A stretch of 64,000 nt of DNA from Viola odorata. Its lineage: Eukaryota; Streptophyta; Magnoliopsida; Malpighiales; Violaceae. The notes beneath the pieces are model-generated. The model saw nothing but the letters and a program-made list of their open reading frames with translations, did no database searches and was not told the DNA's origin. The position numbers and the translations under genes were made by a program. Below are positions 12,321 to 23,399 of this stretch, piece by piece; the stretch's first letter is position 1, and each line of letters starts with the position of its first letter. The stretch spans positions 44,751,475 through 44,815,474 of the forward strand of contig OY829545.1 in the NCBI GenBank assembly GCA_963691705.1, written 5' to 3'.

Positions 12321-12464
12321 CTGAAAGTAAAACACAAACAGTAAAAGACGTTTGAGAAAAAGACTTGCGTATATTTATTACCATAAAAGGAATGTGAGTC
12401 CATATAAAAAGAGTTTATCAAGCTTGAGAAAGCAAAAAAAACAAAGCATGCATAAAGAAATTAC
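12321..12464 (-). other. candidate spliced intron between protease and RT (D)
   Basis: On the minus strand the protease frame ends CC|GTAATT, with the stop codon formed by the first intron bases. The acceptor is a T-rich run ending TTTCAG|GATAAA. Removing these 144 nt joins the two frames without a shift. The same donor phase and acceptor occur in A (150 nt) and C (110 nt). An intron at this place is known for Ogre elements; use of this one is inferred. Confidence 0.6.
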
Positions 12465-14099
12465 GGAGAGACATCAGGAAGCATGGTGGCAGTCCAATTG
12501 CGCAAGGCCCCCCCAGACTTCTTCACCAAAATGGCCAAGATTTGAGACGATTCTTCTTCTCCGAGAGTGAAAATACGGAAATCCGAAGCTAAACCAACCA
12601 TGGTTGAATCTTTGTTGACGATTTCGGCCGCAAAAGGAAAAGTGGTTTTGATATGAGGGATACTCATGCCATAAAAAAACACTGGACGTCCAAACAACTT
12701 GGCTAATTGCTTCTCCTTCTTTTCCTTGGAGATCTTAACGAAGTCGGCCTTGTTTGGTTGATACCCCAACCCAAAACAGTTTCTAAAATTCTTAGGAGAT
12801 GCTAGGCTCTTTGCTCCTTGTAGCATAGCTCCTAGCCTTTTCCTTAGTTGAGAGTCAATTTTTGGCATTACATTGATGGCTAGTGCGGACTCTTCGGGAA
12901 TTTGGGTTTTAGGGATGGCCGATCCCTCCTCTATCCATTCTGCGTTTACGATTTTTAAGGCTTGGAATGAGCTTTCCAAAGTTTCGGTGGCTTCGATGTA
13001 AGGCACGGACGAATGCTTTGCTAGGATCAAAGCTTCTTTTGCTCTTATCGTGACGAGAATGCTGTCTTTTACATATTTGATGCATTGATGTAAAGAAGAG
13101 GGAACGACTCCCGCCGCGTGGATCCAAGGTTGCCCTAAGAGCATGCTGTATGCGGGCTGGATTTTCATGATTTGGAAAGTCAAGGCGAATGTGTGGGGCC
13201 CGATTACTATCTCCAATTCAAAGTTCCCGATGATCTCCCGAATAGTTCCGTTGAAGGCTCGGGCCATCATCCCACTCGGCTTCAAAAGAGCCATGTCGAT
13301 CGGTAATTGTTCGAGGACATGCTTGGGCATGACATTCAGTGCAGACCTATTATCAATCAGGGCCTTTGCTATGACGTGACCCTTACATTCTACGGTTATG
13401 TAGAGGGCCTTGTTGTGACTTATCCCCATGGGGGTCGATTTCTCCCTCGGAGAAGGTGATGGTACTCAAAGATTGGATCCTCCCCATGAGGTTTTCCACC
13501 CCTTCTATGGTGATGTCCTTAGTTACGAAAGCCTCATTCAAGACTTTCAAGAGAGATTGACGATGAGCTTCTGACGTGAGAATTAACTCCATGATGGAGA
13601 TGCCAGCCGGGGTTTTTTTCAGTTGTTCGATAATGTTGAACTCACTTCTCTTCATTATTCTCAGAAATTCGGCCGCATCACCTTCGATCACGGGTTTATT
13701 CACCCCTTGCATTTTCTCCACTGCCTCTTCGGGAATCAATGGGCCTTTTCCTTTGGCTAGCCATTGTTTCTCCACCTCCTCTGAAATATAATACCTTCCG
13801 GTGTAAGTCATGCCTCCAATATTAAAGGTCTCGGCCGTTGATGTAGCGAAGGGAGGAGTCGTGATGACCGTGTATCTGTAGTCGAATGGGACGGCGTGCA
13901 AGTCTTGGCTAGGGGCATCTTGAGCGAACTTGAAAACTAGCTTGAGTGGCGTTGTGACGGGGGTCTCAGCTTGGGCTACACATTTGAAGGTACATAGGGC
14001 GGGAGGTCCATCCTCAATAGCGTCGATTTCCTCTACTCCGTGGGTTTTCTTTCGAACTTGAACCACCCCGAAATCCACAAGTTGTTTCACCTTTTCCAC
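12465..14099 (-). pseudogene. protease region of element D, frameshifted
   Basis: This is an aspartic protease (retropepsin) and its linkers. The upstream piece (14099-13430) matches the gag-protease linker of A. The downstream piece (13429-12465) has the protease core ALIDNRSALNVMP followed by the flap-side GRPWIH-type block (here GQPWIH). The active-site triplet reads D-N-R, whereas A has D-N-G, so the catalytic loop is damaged. The two pieces are joined by a single-base shift near 13430 (the CCCCCATGGGG run). The frame ends TMLPDVSP and a stop, at the candidate splice donor. Confidence 0.8.
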
Positions 14100-14446
14100 G
14101 AAAAACCCACAATTTTAGATTTCATGAGCACTTGTCTATCGGCAAAATAAGCAAGCGCTCAACCCTTCTTCCGAGCGCGATAGGTGACCACTTTCGACCA
14201 ATGTAACGAAAAGTCTTTCTCTAGGTAACCCTAACACGAGGAGAAGAGAGTTGTCGATGTCTTCCATCGAGATGGCACTTACTTCTCCACTTCCTTGAGC
14301 ATGTTTTGGGAGAGGGTTGGAGGTGGTGTTGAGTCCTTTGGCCATTCCTTCAAAGGAGACCCATCCACTTTTGATCAATTGTTGCACATTCATTTTGAAG
14401 GCGAAGCAATTATCCATCGTGTGGCCTGGAGCCCCCGCGTGGTATT
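14100..14446 (-). pseudogene. gag C-terminus of element D, cut by element A
   Basis: The frame enters at 14446 with KYHAGAPGHTMDNC, a CHHC-type zinc-knuckle-like motif whose first cysteine was lost when element A inserted. A second, CLFC-type knuckle lies near 14150, next to an in-frame stop. It aligns with the gag of A (CEYHARAPGHTLENC). The host codons at the break fit a 5-bp duplication GTATT at 14442-14446. The upstream part of this gag should be found to the right of the window. Confidence 0.8.
14442..14446. other. left target site (GTATT) of element A in D gag
   Basis: The five bases before the A LTR (TGTCGCGCC from 14447) supply the codons expected at this point of the D gag. The matching duplicate at A's other end is outside the window, so the duplication itself is not confirmed. 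Confidence 0.45.
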
Positions 14447-15339
14447 TGTCGCGCCCCGAAAATTTAAAAATTCGCGAGTGTGCAACGAAATTTGAGACCT
14501 TAATATGCTTGGCGTAAAAGGGACGCCTAGCAGCATGCAATGAAGTCGCCACCCTAATTTGGTTGCTAGGCTTAGGGAACCCTAATCGTCATGGCATAGG
14601 AAATATAATAAGTAAAAAACTAAAGGCACAAAAAGGGGTCTGGACCCCAGACAAAGGTTCGGGGTCGTATTATGGTCTCGGGAAGGTGTTAGGCACCCGA
14701 GTCACATCCGAAAACGGTTACCGGTTGATGAGAGAGGTGTTTAAAAAGGTGCTTGAAAAATGCATTTTTGAAAAAGGGGGCCCTCAGAGGAATCGTCACT
14801 TTAGCCTTTTTTACAATCGGGACCGTTCAGGAATAATAAAAAGATCTTTCGGACGGGGTTACCGTTTATCAAGATCGATCGATTATTCTTGACCGTAACG
14901 TGATGGGACTGAATTTTCCGTAAGGCTGAATGAACGCCCTCTTTTTTCATCATCGGGCCATGCATGATTAACCTAATTACTACGTGATTTTAACATGGAT
15001 TGCTAACAGAGTACCAATTTAAATGATAGGTGTTTGAAGTGAAAAAAAACTGAAGTGGGATCGAAAGTCCCCATGTACATGCAGTCAATACAAGCAAGAA
15101 TTTGAAATCAGATGAACATAGTATTTTAAGCACGTCTTTAAACACGTTGTTCATGTGGGTTGATTTTAATTCTAGCAGTTCTATATATCATGCATACAGT
15201 TGATATTTTCAGAAAGCATCGAATAAATAAAAAGGACTTGTGAGGCGTACTTTCGAGCGAAGCTTGAAATTAACCTACAAAACGAGAGTGTTAGTGATAG
15301 CTTGAGAGATAACTGAGCAATGAAAATTTTAAATGACAA

Positions 15340-15975
15340 TTGATTGCACACGTAAAATGATGGATTGTAGGCATACGAGAATTAAATGCTGAGCTTGATG
15401 AGTGCATGAAAATAAATGACGACAATTGATTGCATGCGAGAAATGATGAATTTTACGCATACGAAAATGAAATACCGAGTTGATTGCGTGCGAAAAATGA
15501 TTGATTTTAAGCACATGAGAATTTAAATGCTGTGTTGATTGCATGCGAAAAATGATTGATTTTACGCATACGAGAATTTAAATGCTAGGTTGATTGCATG
15601 CGAAAAATGATTGATTTTACAAATACGAGAATTTAAATGCTGGGTTGATTGTATGCGAAAAATGATGGATTTTACGCATACGAAAATGAAATGCTGTTTT
15701 GATTTGCATGCGAAAAATGATGGATTTTACGCATACGAGAATTTAAGTGCTAGGTTGATTGCATGCGAAAAATGATTGATTTTACGCATACGAGAATTTA
15801 AATGCTGGGTTGATTGCATGCGATAAATGATGGATTTTACGCATACGAAAATGAAATGCTGTTTTGATTGCATGCGAAAAATGATGGATTTTACGCATAT
15901 GAGAATTTAAGTGCTAGGTTGATTGCATGCGAAAAATGATTGATTTTACGCATACGAGAATTTAAATGCTGTTTT
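15340..15975. repeat. 55-bp tandem array, ~11 copies (A LTR, R/U5)
   Basis: The unit begins TTGATTGCATGCGAAAAATG and continues with GATTTTACGCATACGAGAAT. Copies alternate between a few variants. It lies downstream of the TATA box on the minus strand, in the part that would be transcribed. Confidence 0.9.
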
Positions 15976-16117
15976 GATAAGTGCAGAAAAATTAAATGCT
16001 ATTGGCGATTTACAGGGAAGAAGAAAAAAAAAGTTTAATGATTTGCAGAAAATAAAACAGATTGATAATGTAGAGAATGGACAGTTAGATATTTGCGGAA
16101 AATAAACAGTTGATATT

Positions 16118-16707
16118 GCGACCGACCATGTAGGCGGTATTGAATTTAAATTGCTGAAAGTAAATTGCTGAAATTTAAAGTGCGGAAAAGTAAAGGGCGG
16201 AAAATTGAAGTGTGGAAAAGTAAACAGTTGATAATTTGCGGAAGGATTTCCAGCAGTTTTGCGAAAAAGTAAAGCAGTTGAATATTTACGAGAATTAAAA
16301 TGCGACCGACCATATAGGCGGTATTGAATTTAAATTGCTGAAAAGTAAATTGCTGAAATTTAAAGTGCAGAAAAGTAAAATACGGAAAAGTAAACAGTTG
16401 ATAATTTGCGGAAGGATTTCCAGCAGTTTTGCGAAAAAGTAAAGCAGTTGAATATTTACGAGAATTAAAATGCGACCGACCATGTAGGCGGTATTGAATT
16501 TAAATTGCTGAAAGTAAATTGCTGAAATTTAAAGTGCAGAAAAGTAAAATACGGAAAAGTAAACAGTTGATAATTTGCGGAAGGATTCCCAGCAGTTTTG
16601 CGAAAAAGTAAAGCAGTTGAATATTTACGAGAATTAAAATGCGACCGACCATGTAGGCGGTATTGAATTTAAATTGCTGAAAGTAAATTGCTGAAATTTA
16701 AAGTGCG
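16118..16707. repeat. ~170-bp tandem array (A LTR, R/U5)
   Basis: Copies start at GCGACCGACCATGTAGGCGG: positions 16118, 16302, 16472 and 16641, giving spacings of 184, 170 and 169 bp. Inside each unit are shorter AGTAAA/TTGCTGAAA sub-repeats. The period is close to that of many plant satellites. Confidence 0.9.
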
Positions 16708-17598
16708 AATAATTAAATAGTTGATATTTACAGAAAATAAACAGTTGATATTACAGAAAATTAAAAGTGTTAGTACGACAAATAATCATACGAAGCATAC
16801 GAGTATTTTACGAAAAAAAAGTGAATTAAACAATTCATGTATAAAAGATACGAAAAATAGCACGTATCATGAAAAACAATTATACGAAGCATGTGAGCAT
16901 TTTACGTAAAAAAAAATTACGACTCGAAGGCTCGGAAAAATATAAATGGGCTGGGCCCAGCTTAAAAATTTGGAGAAATGGGCCAGGAACAATTCCTGGC
17001 CCAAGCAAATTCATTTAAATGGTGATGGGCCAAGCCCATCACCTTTCTTTCATTTTCTCGCGCAAAGGGCCGCTGGCCCGATCAACTCATCTTCAACCTT
17101 CCATCGCCGGCGCCACTGCCGGCGACGGAGGTAGCGAACCAGGCGACCAACTCGCCTGGTTCTTGGCCCAAACGGAGCCTCTCCCTTCCAACAACACAAT
17201 CAAGCAATCACAGTCACGTAAATCCCAGCCAAACAGTGGCAATTGCAACGGTAATAATAATGCACATTAATTCATTTAATTAGCAAATAAATACCCCAAG
17301 TGTTCAAACAATTCAATCACTGCTAGTGTGATGTAACTAACTTAAAACTCAAGCAATTGAACATATTTGAGCAACCAAATGATCGTCTAAGGCATGAACA
17401 AAAATCAAAGAAAGAAACAGTGAGAGAGAGAGAAAGAACGGCTTACAGCGGTGGTGCTGCTGGCGGACGACGGCGATGAATGAGAGTGAGGGTGAGCGAA
17501 TGGGGTTCAGGAGTGCAGGAATTGGACCGAAAAAGGGGGAGAGAGCAATGCTGTTTTTTTTCAAGATTTTCGGACCCTTTCTCGTTGAGAAGCCGTGG

Positions 17599-17607
17599 CT
17601 ATTTATA
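17599..17607 (-). promoter_or_regulatory. TATA box of the A 3' LTR promoter
   Basis: The minus strand reads GGCTATAAATAGCC, a near-ideal plant TATA box. It is conserved in the C LTRs (ACTATAAATAG) and matched in D by CCTATAAAAGG. A GA/CT-rich leader (plus GTGAGAGAGAGAGA, 17420-17435) lies about 170 nt downstream. It implies a U3 of about 7.1 kb and R/U5 of about 3.1 kb in this LTR. Confidence 0.7.
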
Positions 17608-17795
17608 GCCAAAAACGCGTGGCGTTTGGACGGGGGGAGCTGTGCGTAGTGGCCGGACGTCGAGGTGGCGGAGCTAGGGGCTAGCCGTGATGATGGCGGA
17701 GGGACAGGAGCTACGGGAGCAGGTGGCTCGGGCGAAGACTTGCTTCGCTGCACGTCCCTGGCACTGTGCATGTGCATTATGCACATTAAATCAAG

Positions 17796-17841
17796 GGCCA
17801 TTGATCTGGTTGACTTTCCTTGGTTGACCAGATCAATGGCC
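17796..17841. promoter_or_regulatory. perfect 15-bp inverted repeat with two W-box cores
   Basis: The arms GGCCATTGATCTGGT (17796-17810) and its reverse complement (17827-17841) flank a 16-nt spacer. TTGACT at 17810 and TTGACC at 17824 match the WRKY W-box TTGAC(C/T). The structure sits 190-235 bp upstream of the TATA box and is kept in both C LTRs (near 47216 and 60482) with one arm change. A role in induced transcription is inferred only. Confidence 0.55.
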
Positions 17842-18526
17842 ATGATCAAATGGCATTTTATCAGATTTAAATGGCCTCGAGTCGGTTCCCGCGAACAAAC
17901 GTTCTGACTTTTCGAGCCGAAGGTACCGGCGCGTAGAGAAAAATATGACGGGTTTAACCGTCTACAGGGAATGACGAGAATTTCTCGTTTAACGTGTTTA
18001 TTTTTGCGTTCAAAAACGTGAAACGTTTGAACCGAAAAATAATAACGTTACGCCGAAAATTACACGAATCGCTGTAGACCGTTGCAACCAGAAAAAAAGC
18101 TAGCAACTAGTTGATGGAAAACATTTTAAAGTTGAGCTATGGTCCGAGCGGACTTACTCGGGTCCAATAAAAGCTCGAACAAAAATAATAATAAAATAAT
18201 AAAAATACTAAAATATAAAAAATCCTAAAATTCATGTGATGACCTAAAACGAAGAAAAAATTAGCAAACGACTGCCGGATAATTAAAAATGTGATTTTTA
18301 AAGCTAAAAATATTAATGATAATAATAATGAAAATACATGCCGAAAAATTAAAAAATGCGATTTCGAAAGCTGACGATGCTGACGATGATGCAAAAATGC
18401 AACGAAACACCTAAAAATGCTAGCGACATTAAATCAACTGAAAATGACTGTAAATTAGCTGAATGACAGAAATGCTAAAATTAAATAAAAATGGCGTCAA
18501 AATTCGGGTATCAACAGTTGCCCCCT

Positions 18527-18564
18527 CTTTACTGTCTTATCGAAGTATTTGATAAGCAGTAAAG
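18527..18564. promoter_or_regulatory. conserved inverted repeat CTTTACTG...CAGTAAAG (A)
   Basis: The arms are CTTTACTG-T-CTTATC and GATAAG-CAGTAAAG, so the pairing is longer than in D and would form a stem of 14 pairs with one bulge. ACAGTTGCCCC flanks both sides. It is present in all four LTRs of the family in this window. Confidence 0.55.
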
Positions 18565-18623
18565 ACAGTTGCCCCTATATCCGAATTTTGACGACACAGC
18601 GGGTCTTACCTCAAACTTACAGT

Positions 18624-19430
18624 GATGATGTCGCTCTGGGAGGAGGTAGTTGCTTGATGTCGCTCTGGGAGGAGGAGATTGATTGATGCTGTCACTGGGG
18701 ATACCAGGTGCTTGCTTGATGTCACTCTGAGAGGAGGAAAGTGATGCTGCCACTCTAGGAGGAGGTAATCCGCTGACGTCGCTCTGGGAGGAGATAGGTT
18801 GTTGATCGAAAATGTAAACGACAGCTCCACTGGGGGGGATGATCGCTTGACATGTGACTGATGTTGCTTCAGAAGATAATGCGCGATTCACAGAAGTATG
18901 AATGATTTGTCCTAATGATGTCACTCTAGGAGGAGGAAAATAATTATGCAGAAATGTAGAATTGTGTGAGGGATGTTGCTCAGGGAGGGGAAGAAATGCC
19001 AAGGTTGAAAAAGGTAGAACTATGCTATGCTATCACTCTGGGAGGAGAAGAAATGCTTGATGCTGAAAACTAAACCTATGATGTCACTCTGGGAGGAGAA
19101 GAAATGCTTGATGCTGAAAACTAAACCTATGATGTCACCCTGGGAGGAGAAGAAATGCTAAGGCTGAAAACTAAATGCTGTCACTCTGGGAGGAGAAGAA
19201 ATGCTAGGTCGGAATCTAAACTATGTTGTCACTCTGGGAGGAGAAGAATGCTAATGCTTTTGATGGTGTTATTTGGTGATGCGGGAATTGATGTTGGCAC
19301 TGGGGATAAAAAAGTGTTTACAAAATTGATGATGTTGTTCGTGGATGTCACTCTGGGAGGAGATGGTTGGTTGATGTCACTCTGGGAGGAGGTATGCTTT
19401 TGATGTCACTCTGGGAGGAGGTATGCTTTA
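18624..19430. repeat. GATGTCACTCTGGGAGGAG array (A LTR, U3)
   Basis: About 17 copies of a GATGTCACTCTGGGAGGAG core recur at variable spacing; the middle copies have a ~50-bp period (core, then AAGAAATGCTTGATGCTGAA). It lies about 1-1.8 kb upstream of the TATA box. It is absent from the D LTR. Confidence 0.85.
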
Positions 19431-19442
19431 AATTCTAGTCTG

Positions 19443-19795
19443 GGCGAGGCTATCGCATTGCTTGATGCTGGTATGAAAAATGAGGTTGCATGTCGGTGCG
19501 AGGCTATCGCTCTTCGGACGATGATGTGGAAATACGGATAAAGGTCCGTGCGAGGCTATCGCTCTCCGGACGTCGTCGTGGTGATGTGAATGAATGTCCG
19601 TGCGAGGCTATCGCTCTCCGGATGTTGATGTGGCAATGTAAATGAATGTCCGTGTGAGGCTATCGCTCTCCGAGTGTTGACGTGGCAATGCGGATGAAGG
19701 TCTGTGCGAGGCTATCGCTCTCCGGACGCTGGTGCTGAAAATGTAGTTATACGACCGTGCGAGGCTATCGCTCTCCAGACGCTGGTGTTGAAAGT
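19443..19795. repeat. GTGCGAGGCTATCGCTCTCC array (A LTR, U3)
   Basis: Six to seven copies at about 59-bp spacing, each with GCGAGGCTATCGCTCTCCGG. D has at most one diverged unit (near 6708). The array directly adjoins the previous one. Confidence 0.85.
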
Positions 19796-20030
19796 ATAGT
19801 CACTCAAGGAGGAGTTATTTAGATATGTAGAAAAGTAGTCGCTCAAGGAGGAGTATTTTTAGATAGACGAAAAAAAGTAGTTGCTCACGGAGGAGTGATA
19901 ATTATGCAGAAATATAGAATTATGTAAATGAGAGTTGTAACGTACCTTCGCTCGGATATTGATTGACGATAACATACCTTTGCTCTGATGTTGATTTGAT
20001 ATTTGGGGTGACTGTTTATGAATTTTCAAG

Positions 20031-21092
20031 ATATGGTGTGGGGACGTGACCTGACACAACATTAACAGATGACATGTGCGGACGTGACCAAACACAATAT
20101 TAACAAACGCGATGTGGGGACGTGACCCTTCAACGCTTAACAGACAATATGCGTGGACGTGACCAGACACAACCTTATCAGACGACTGTGCGGACGTGAC
20201 CGGACCTGAGATTAACAGCATGATGTGGGGACGTGACCCTTCACAACACTTAACAGACAACATGTGCGGACGTGACCAGACACAACATTATCAGACGATT
20301 GTGCGGACGTGACCAGACACAGTATTAAAAAACACGATGTGGGGACGTGACCCTTCACAACGCTTAGCAGGCAACCTGTGCGGACGTGACCAGACACAAC
20401 ATTATCAGACGACATGTGCGGACGTGACCAGACACAGCCTTAAAAACACGATGTGGGGACGTGACCCTTCACAACGCTTAGCAGACAACCTGTGCGGACG
20501 TGACCAGACACAACATTATCAGACGACATGTGCGGACGTGACCAGACACAGCCTTAAAAACACGATGTGGGGACGTGACCCTTCACAACGCTTAACAGAC
20601 AATATGTGCAGACATGACCAGACACAACATTATCAGACGACTGTGCGAACGTGACCAGACACAGCATTAAAACCACGATGTGGGGACGTGACCCTTCACA
20701 ACGCTTAACAGACAATATGTGCGGACGTGACCAGACACAACATTATCAGACGACTGTGCGGACGTGACCAGACACAGCATTAAAAACACGATGTGGGGAC
20801 GTGACCCTTCACAACGCTTAACATACAATATGTGTGGACGTGACCAGACATAACATTATCAGACGACTGTGCGGACGTGACCAGACACAGCATTAAAAAC
20901 ACGATGTGGGGACGTGACCCTTCACAACGCTTAACAGACAATATGTGTGGACGTGACCAGACACAACATTAAAAACACGATGTGGGGACGTGACCCTTCA
21001 CAACGCTTAACAGACAATATGTGTGGACGTGACCAGACACAACTTTCTAAGACACGATGTGGGGACGTGACCTGAACACAACGCTTAACAGA
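20031..21092. repeat. 113-bp higher-order array of GGACGTGACC units (A LTR, U3)
   Basis: Each 113-bp unit holds three ~38-bp subunits, and each subunit has a GGACGTGACC core. The leading subunit is marked by GATGTGGGGACGTGACCC. Several later units are shortened to two subunits. About 25-30 ACGTGAC cores lie in 1.06 kb, about 2.4-3.5 kb upstream of the TATA box. The array is absent from D at the matching position (between the blocks homologous to D 7290 and 7375). Confidence 0.9.
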
Positions 21093-21247
21093 TGGTGTAA
21101 GAAGGGAAAGCAAGTCTTACCTTGAACTTACCGTACGAATTGAAATGGAGAGTGGTTGACCGTGAGGGAACGAGATTCACCACACGAAGTTGATTTGGGA
21201 GTGGTAACGTACTCCATTCGACGCTGATTGGATTTTGATGAAAATCC

Positions 21248-21379
21248 AAGATGGCGAGGGCTTTACAACGATGTCGTCATCGAAGACCCATGGTGAGGAG
21301 TGGTGATGTTCTTCATTCGACGTTCGATCCAAGGCGAGGGCTTTACAACGATGTCGTCATCGAAGACCCATGGTTGAGG
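21248..21379. repeat. short direct duplication in A LTR
   Basis: A block starting GGCGAGGGCTTTACAACGAT occurs at ~21253 and again at ~21333 (about 80 bp apart). The same pair is present in the C 3' LTR near 51145 and 51225, so the duplication predates A and C. D has one copy (near 7381). Confidence 0.75.
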
Positions 21380-22409
21380 AGTCACCGGAGCATATCCGTG
21401 TCCTGCAAATTGGAAGGAAGCAAATACAAAGTAGCAACAAAATAGAAAAAGGAGAGAGCAATTGACCTGTGAGAAATATCAAATATTCCTACCTTTAACC
21501 CACGGCTTGCCCCCAAGTTTTTTTGTTTGGAATGAAAATGATTTCTTTGTTTAAGAAAATAAATTCAAGCCTTTTTCTCTTTTTGGATAAAATGTGCGTT
21601 CAGTTTTCATTATATGAACATGATTGATTCAAGTCTAGATAACGTCTACGTCTTGTTCAAGAAATAACGACCTCAAGGACAAGACTTTCCCACAACTTGC
21701 AGCCGTAAGCAATCCTCACCTGATATTAGTGTTTGCACTCACGCTCTGGAACAAGGCTAAGTGTTTTACACTCATAAAGATGCAACTAACATGATACATA
21801 ATTTACAGTTCGCAATGTCAATCCGAGTGAATATACTTCGAATGAAGATGCACATGCATGGGCGTTCTAATAATCGATGGGACTTTTACGGAAAAGAATG
21901 AAAGGACATGAAACGTCCGGAAATGAGTTTGTTTTGGAAAAGATTGCTTTGCCGGAAGGTTTTTGATGAATGATGTTTGGCTGATTGGCCTTGATGAGGG
22001 CGAGGGGTGCGAGCTCTCTCGCTTTTTGCTGGGGATGCTTTCTGGACAGGGTGCGTGAGCTCAGGAATCCTCGCTGGGGGTGCTCTTTGTTCGGCGAGGG
22101 GGCCTTTTCTTGAGTCTTAATTGGGGAGTGTCGTCGCTGTTCCTTTGGCGACTCACTACTTGAGTTGGCCTGGGGCCACTTTCTCTTCTCGGGTTCTCAC
22201 TAGGGATGCCTGCTTTGAGGTTTCTTGAGTTGGCCTTGGGCCTCTTTTTCTTGACTTTACTAGGGAAGGATGTTTTGAGATTTCTCGAGTTGGCCTTGGG
22301 CCTTTTTTGTCGAGTCCACTGGGGAAAATTTTGTTCGAGATTTCTCGAATTGAGTTGTCCCCGGGCTGTGCTTGCTTTGGCTCTCCGACTATTTGTATTC
22401 TTCGAATTT

Positions 22410-22490
22410 CTCTCTTCTTCTTCTTTTTCCCCTCTCTCCTTTTTTTTTTCTCATTTCCCTTTTTTTTTTTTTTTTTTTATATATCCCTCC
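22410..22490. repeat. polypyrimidine tract in A LTR U3
   Basis: About 80 bp of T/C on the plus strand, ending in a run of about 18 T. It is equivalent to the tracts at 8190-8300 (D) and 52325-52400 (C). Confidence 0.7.
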
Positions 22491-23129
22491 CCTTTTTGAT
22501 TTGATTTGAAAATGCAACAGAGCAGAGCAAGCACAGCCTTTGTCTTGATCTCTTCCCCTTCTGTCTTGAGGCCTCGGCCTTCGTCGTTGCTGCTTCTTCG
22601 GTGATAGTCCTTAGCGATCTCCTGGTGACCTTTTCCGTCTCCTTCATCGTGAATTTGAACTTGGCATGCCTTTACTTCCGGCTGGCAATTTTAGCTGAAA
22701 CTGCTCTTTGGCTCCCGGGGTATGAGTGATATTGACGATTTGGGGGGAGTGATGACATATATAGTGGAAAGAGGGAAGAAACGAAAAAAGTGGAGAAAAT
22801 CATAAAAGTCCCACGTCATTTTATAGCTATCCCATGTCTAATGGCGCATGTACCCTGGATATTATGCGAACTCAACTAGTATCTAGTCAGGCCCTTACAC
22901 TCATGAAGGATAAGACGTGACGGCTCAAAGATGCTTACCGGGATTTGTTTGTGACTGCTTACGTCGGAGCAAACCGCGGATATAAGAGCAAACAGGTAAT
23001 ATCATGCATGGCACGTAACTTGGATAGATGCTGGAGTTAACAGAGGGATTAAATATTCCTAACCTATGCTGTGCATGAAAATGCTTATGAGAGTAGTATG
23101 CTTTTGTTTGAGCCGGGCTAAAGAGGGAT

Positions 23130-23395
23130 TTTTGATTGATTTTTGATTGATTTTTGATTTTTGATTGATTGATGATTTGATTGCCGGATGGTTTGATGGC
23201 CAGATGTTTGATTGCTAGATGGTTTGATGGCCAGATGTTTGATTGCTGGATGTTTGATTGCTAGATGGTTTGATGGCCAGATGTTTGATTGCTAGATGGT
23301 TTGATTGCCAGATGTTTGATTGCTGGATCTTTGATGGCCAGATGTTTGATTGCTAGATGTTTTGATTGCTAGACGTTTGATTGCTAGAATGTGGG
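23130..23395. repeat. TTTGATTGCTAGATGG-type simple array (A only)
   Basis: Fifteen or more copies of a 14-16-bp unit alternate between TTTGATTGCTAGATG and TTTGATGGCCAGATG. It follows the last block of clear homology with C and D and has no counterpart in them. It may lie at the far end of U3 or in internal 3' UTR. Confidence 0.85.
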
Positions 23396-23399
23396 GGAC

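Larger units (their letters stand above)
3755..14446 (-). mobile_element. Element D: old Tat/Ogre-like Ty3 retrotransposon, 3' part
   Basis: Reading on the minus strand, the order is the end of gag (14446), protease, an intron-like gap, RT, an RNase H remnant, integrase (to 9491), PPT and 3' LTR (9433-3755). It is interrupted at 14446/14447 by element A inside the gag codons, so its 5' half should lie beyond the right edge of the window. It has multiple frameshifts and stops and a deletion removing the first RNase H. Its proteins align along their length with those of A, so D is an older relative of the same lineage. Confidence 0.85.

Noticed and set aside
15340..15975. CRISPR-like regular repeats (55-bp and ~170-bp arrays)
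   Set aside because: Units are contiguous with no unique spacers, lie inside a retrotransposon LTR, and the genome is a plant's.
17349..17849. 166-codon minus frame with a membrane-like segment near the A TATA box
   Set aside because: It runs through the TATA box and hairpin, and the C copies differ by a replaced segment and shifted frame; it is a chance frame.
20337..20654. Open frames in the 113-bp arrays on both strands
   Set aside because: Repeat-driven open frames in promoter-side LTR DNA; they break in neighbouring copies of the same array.
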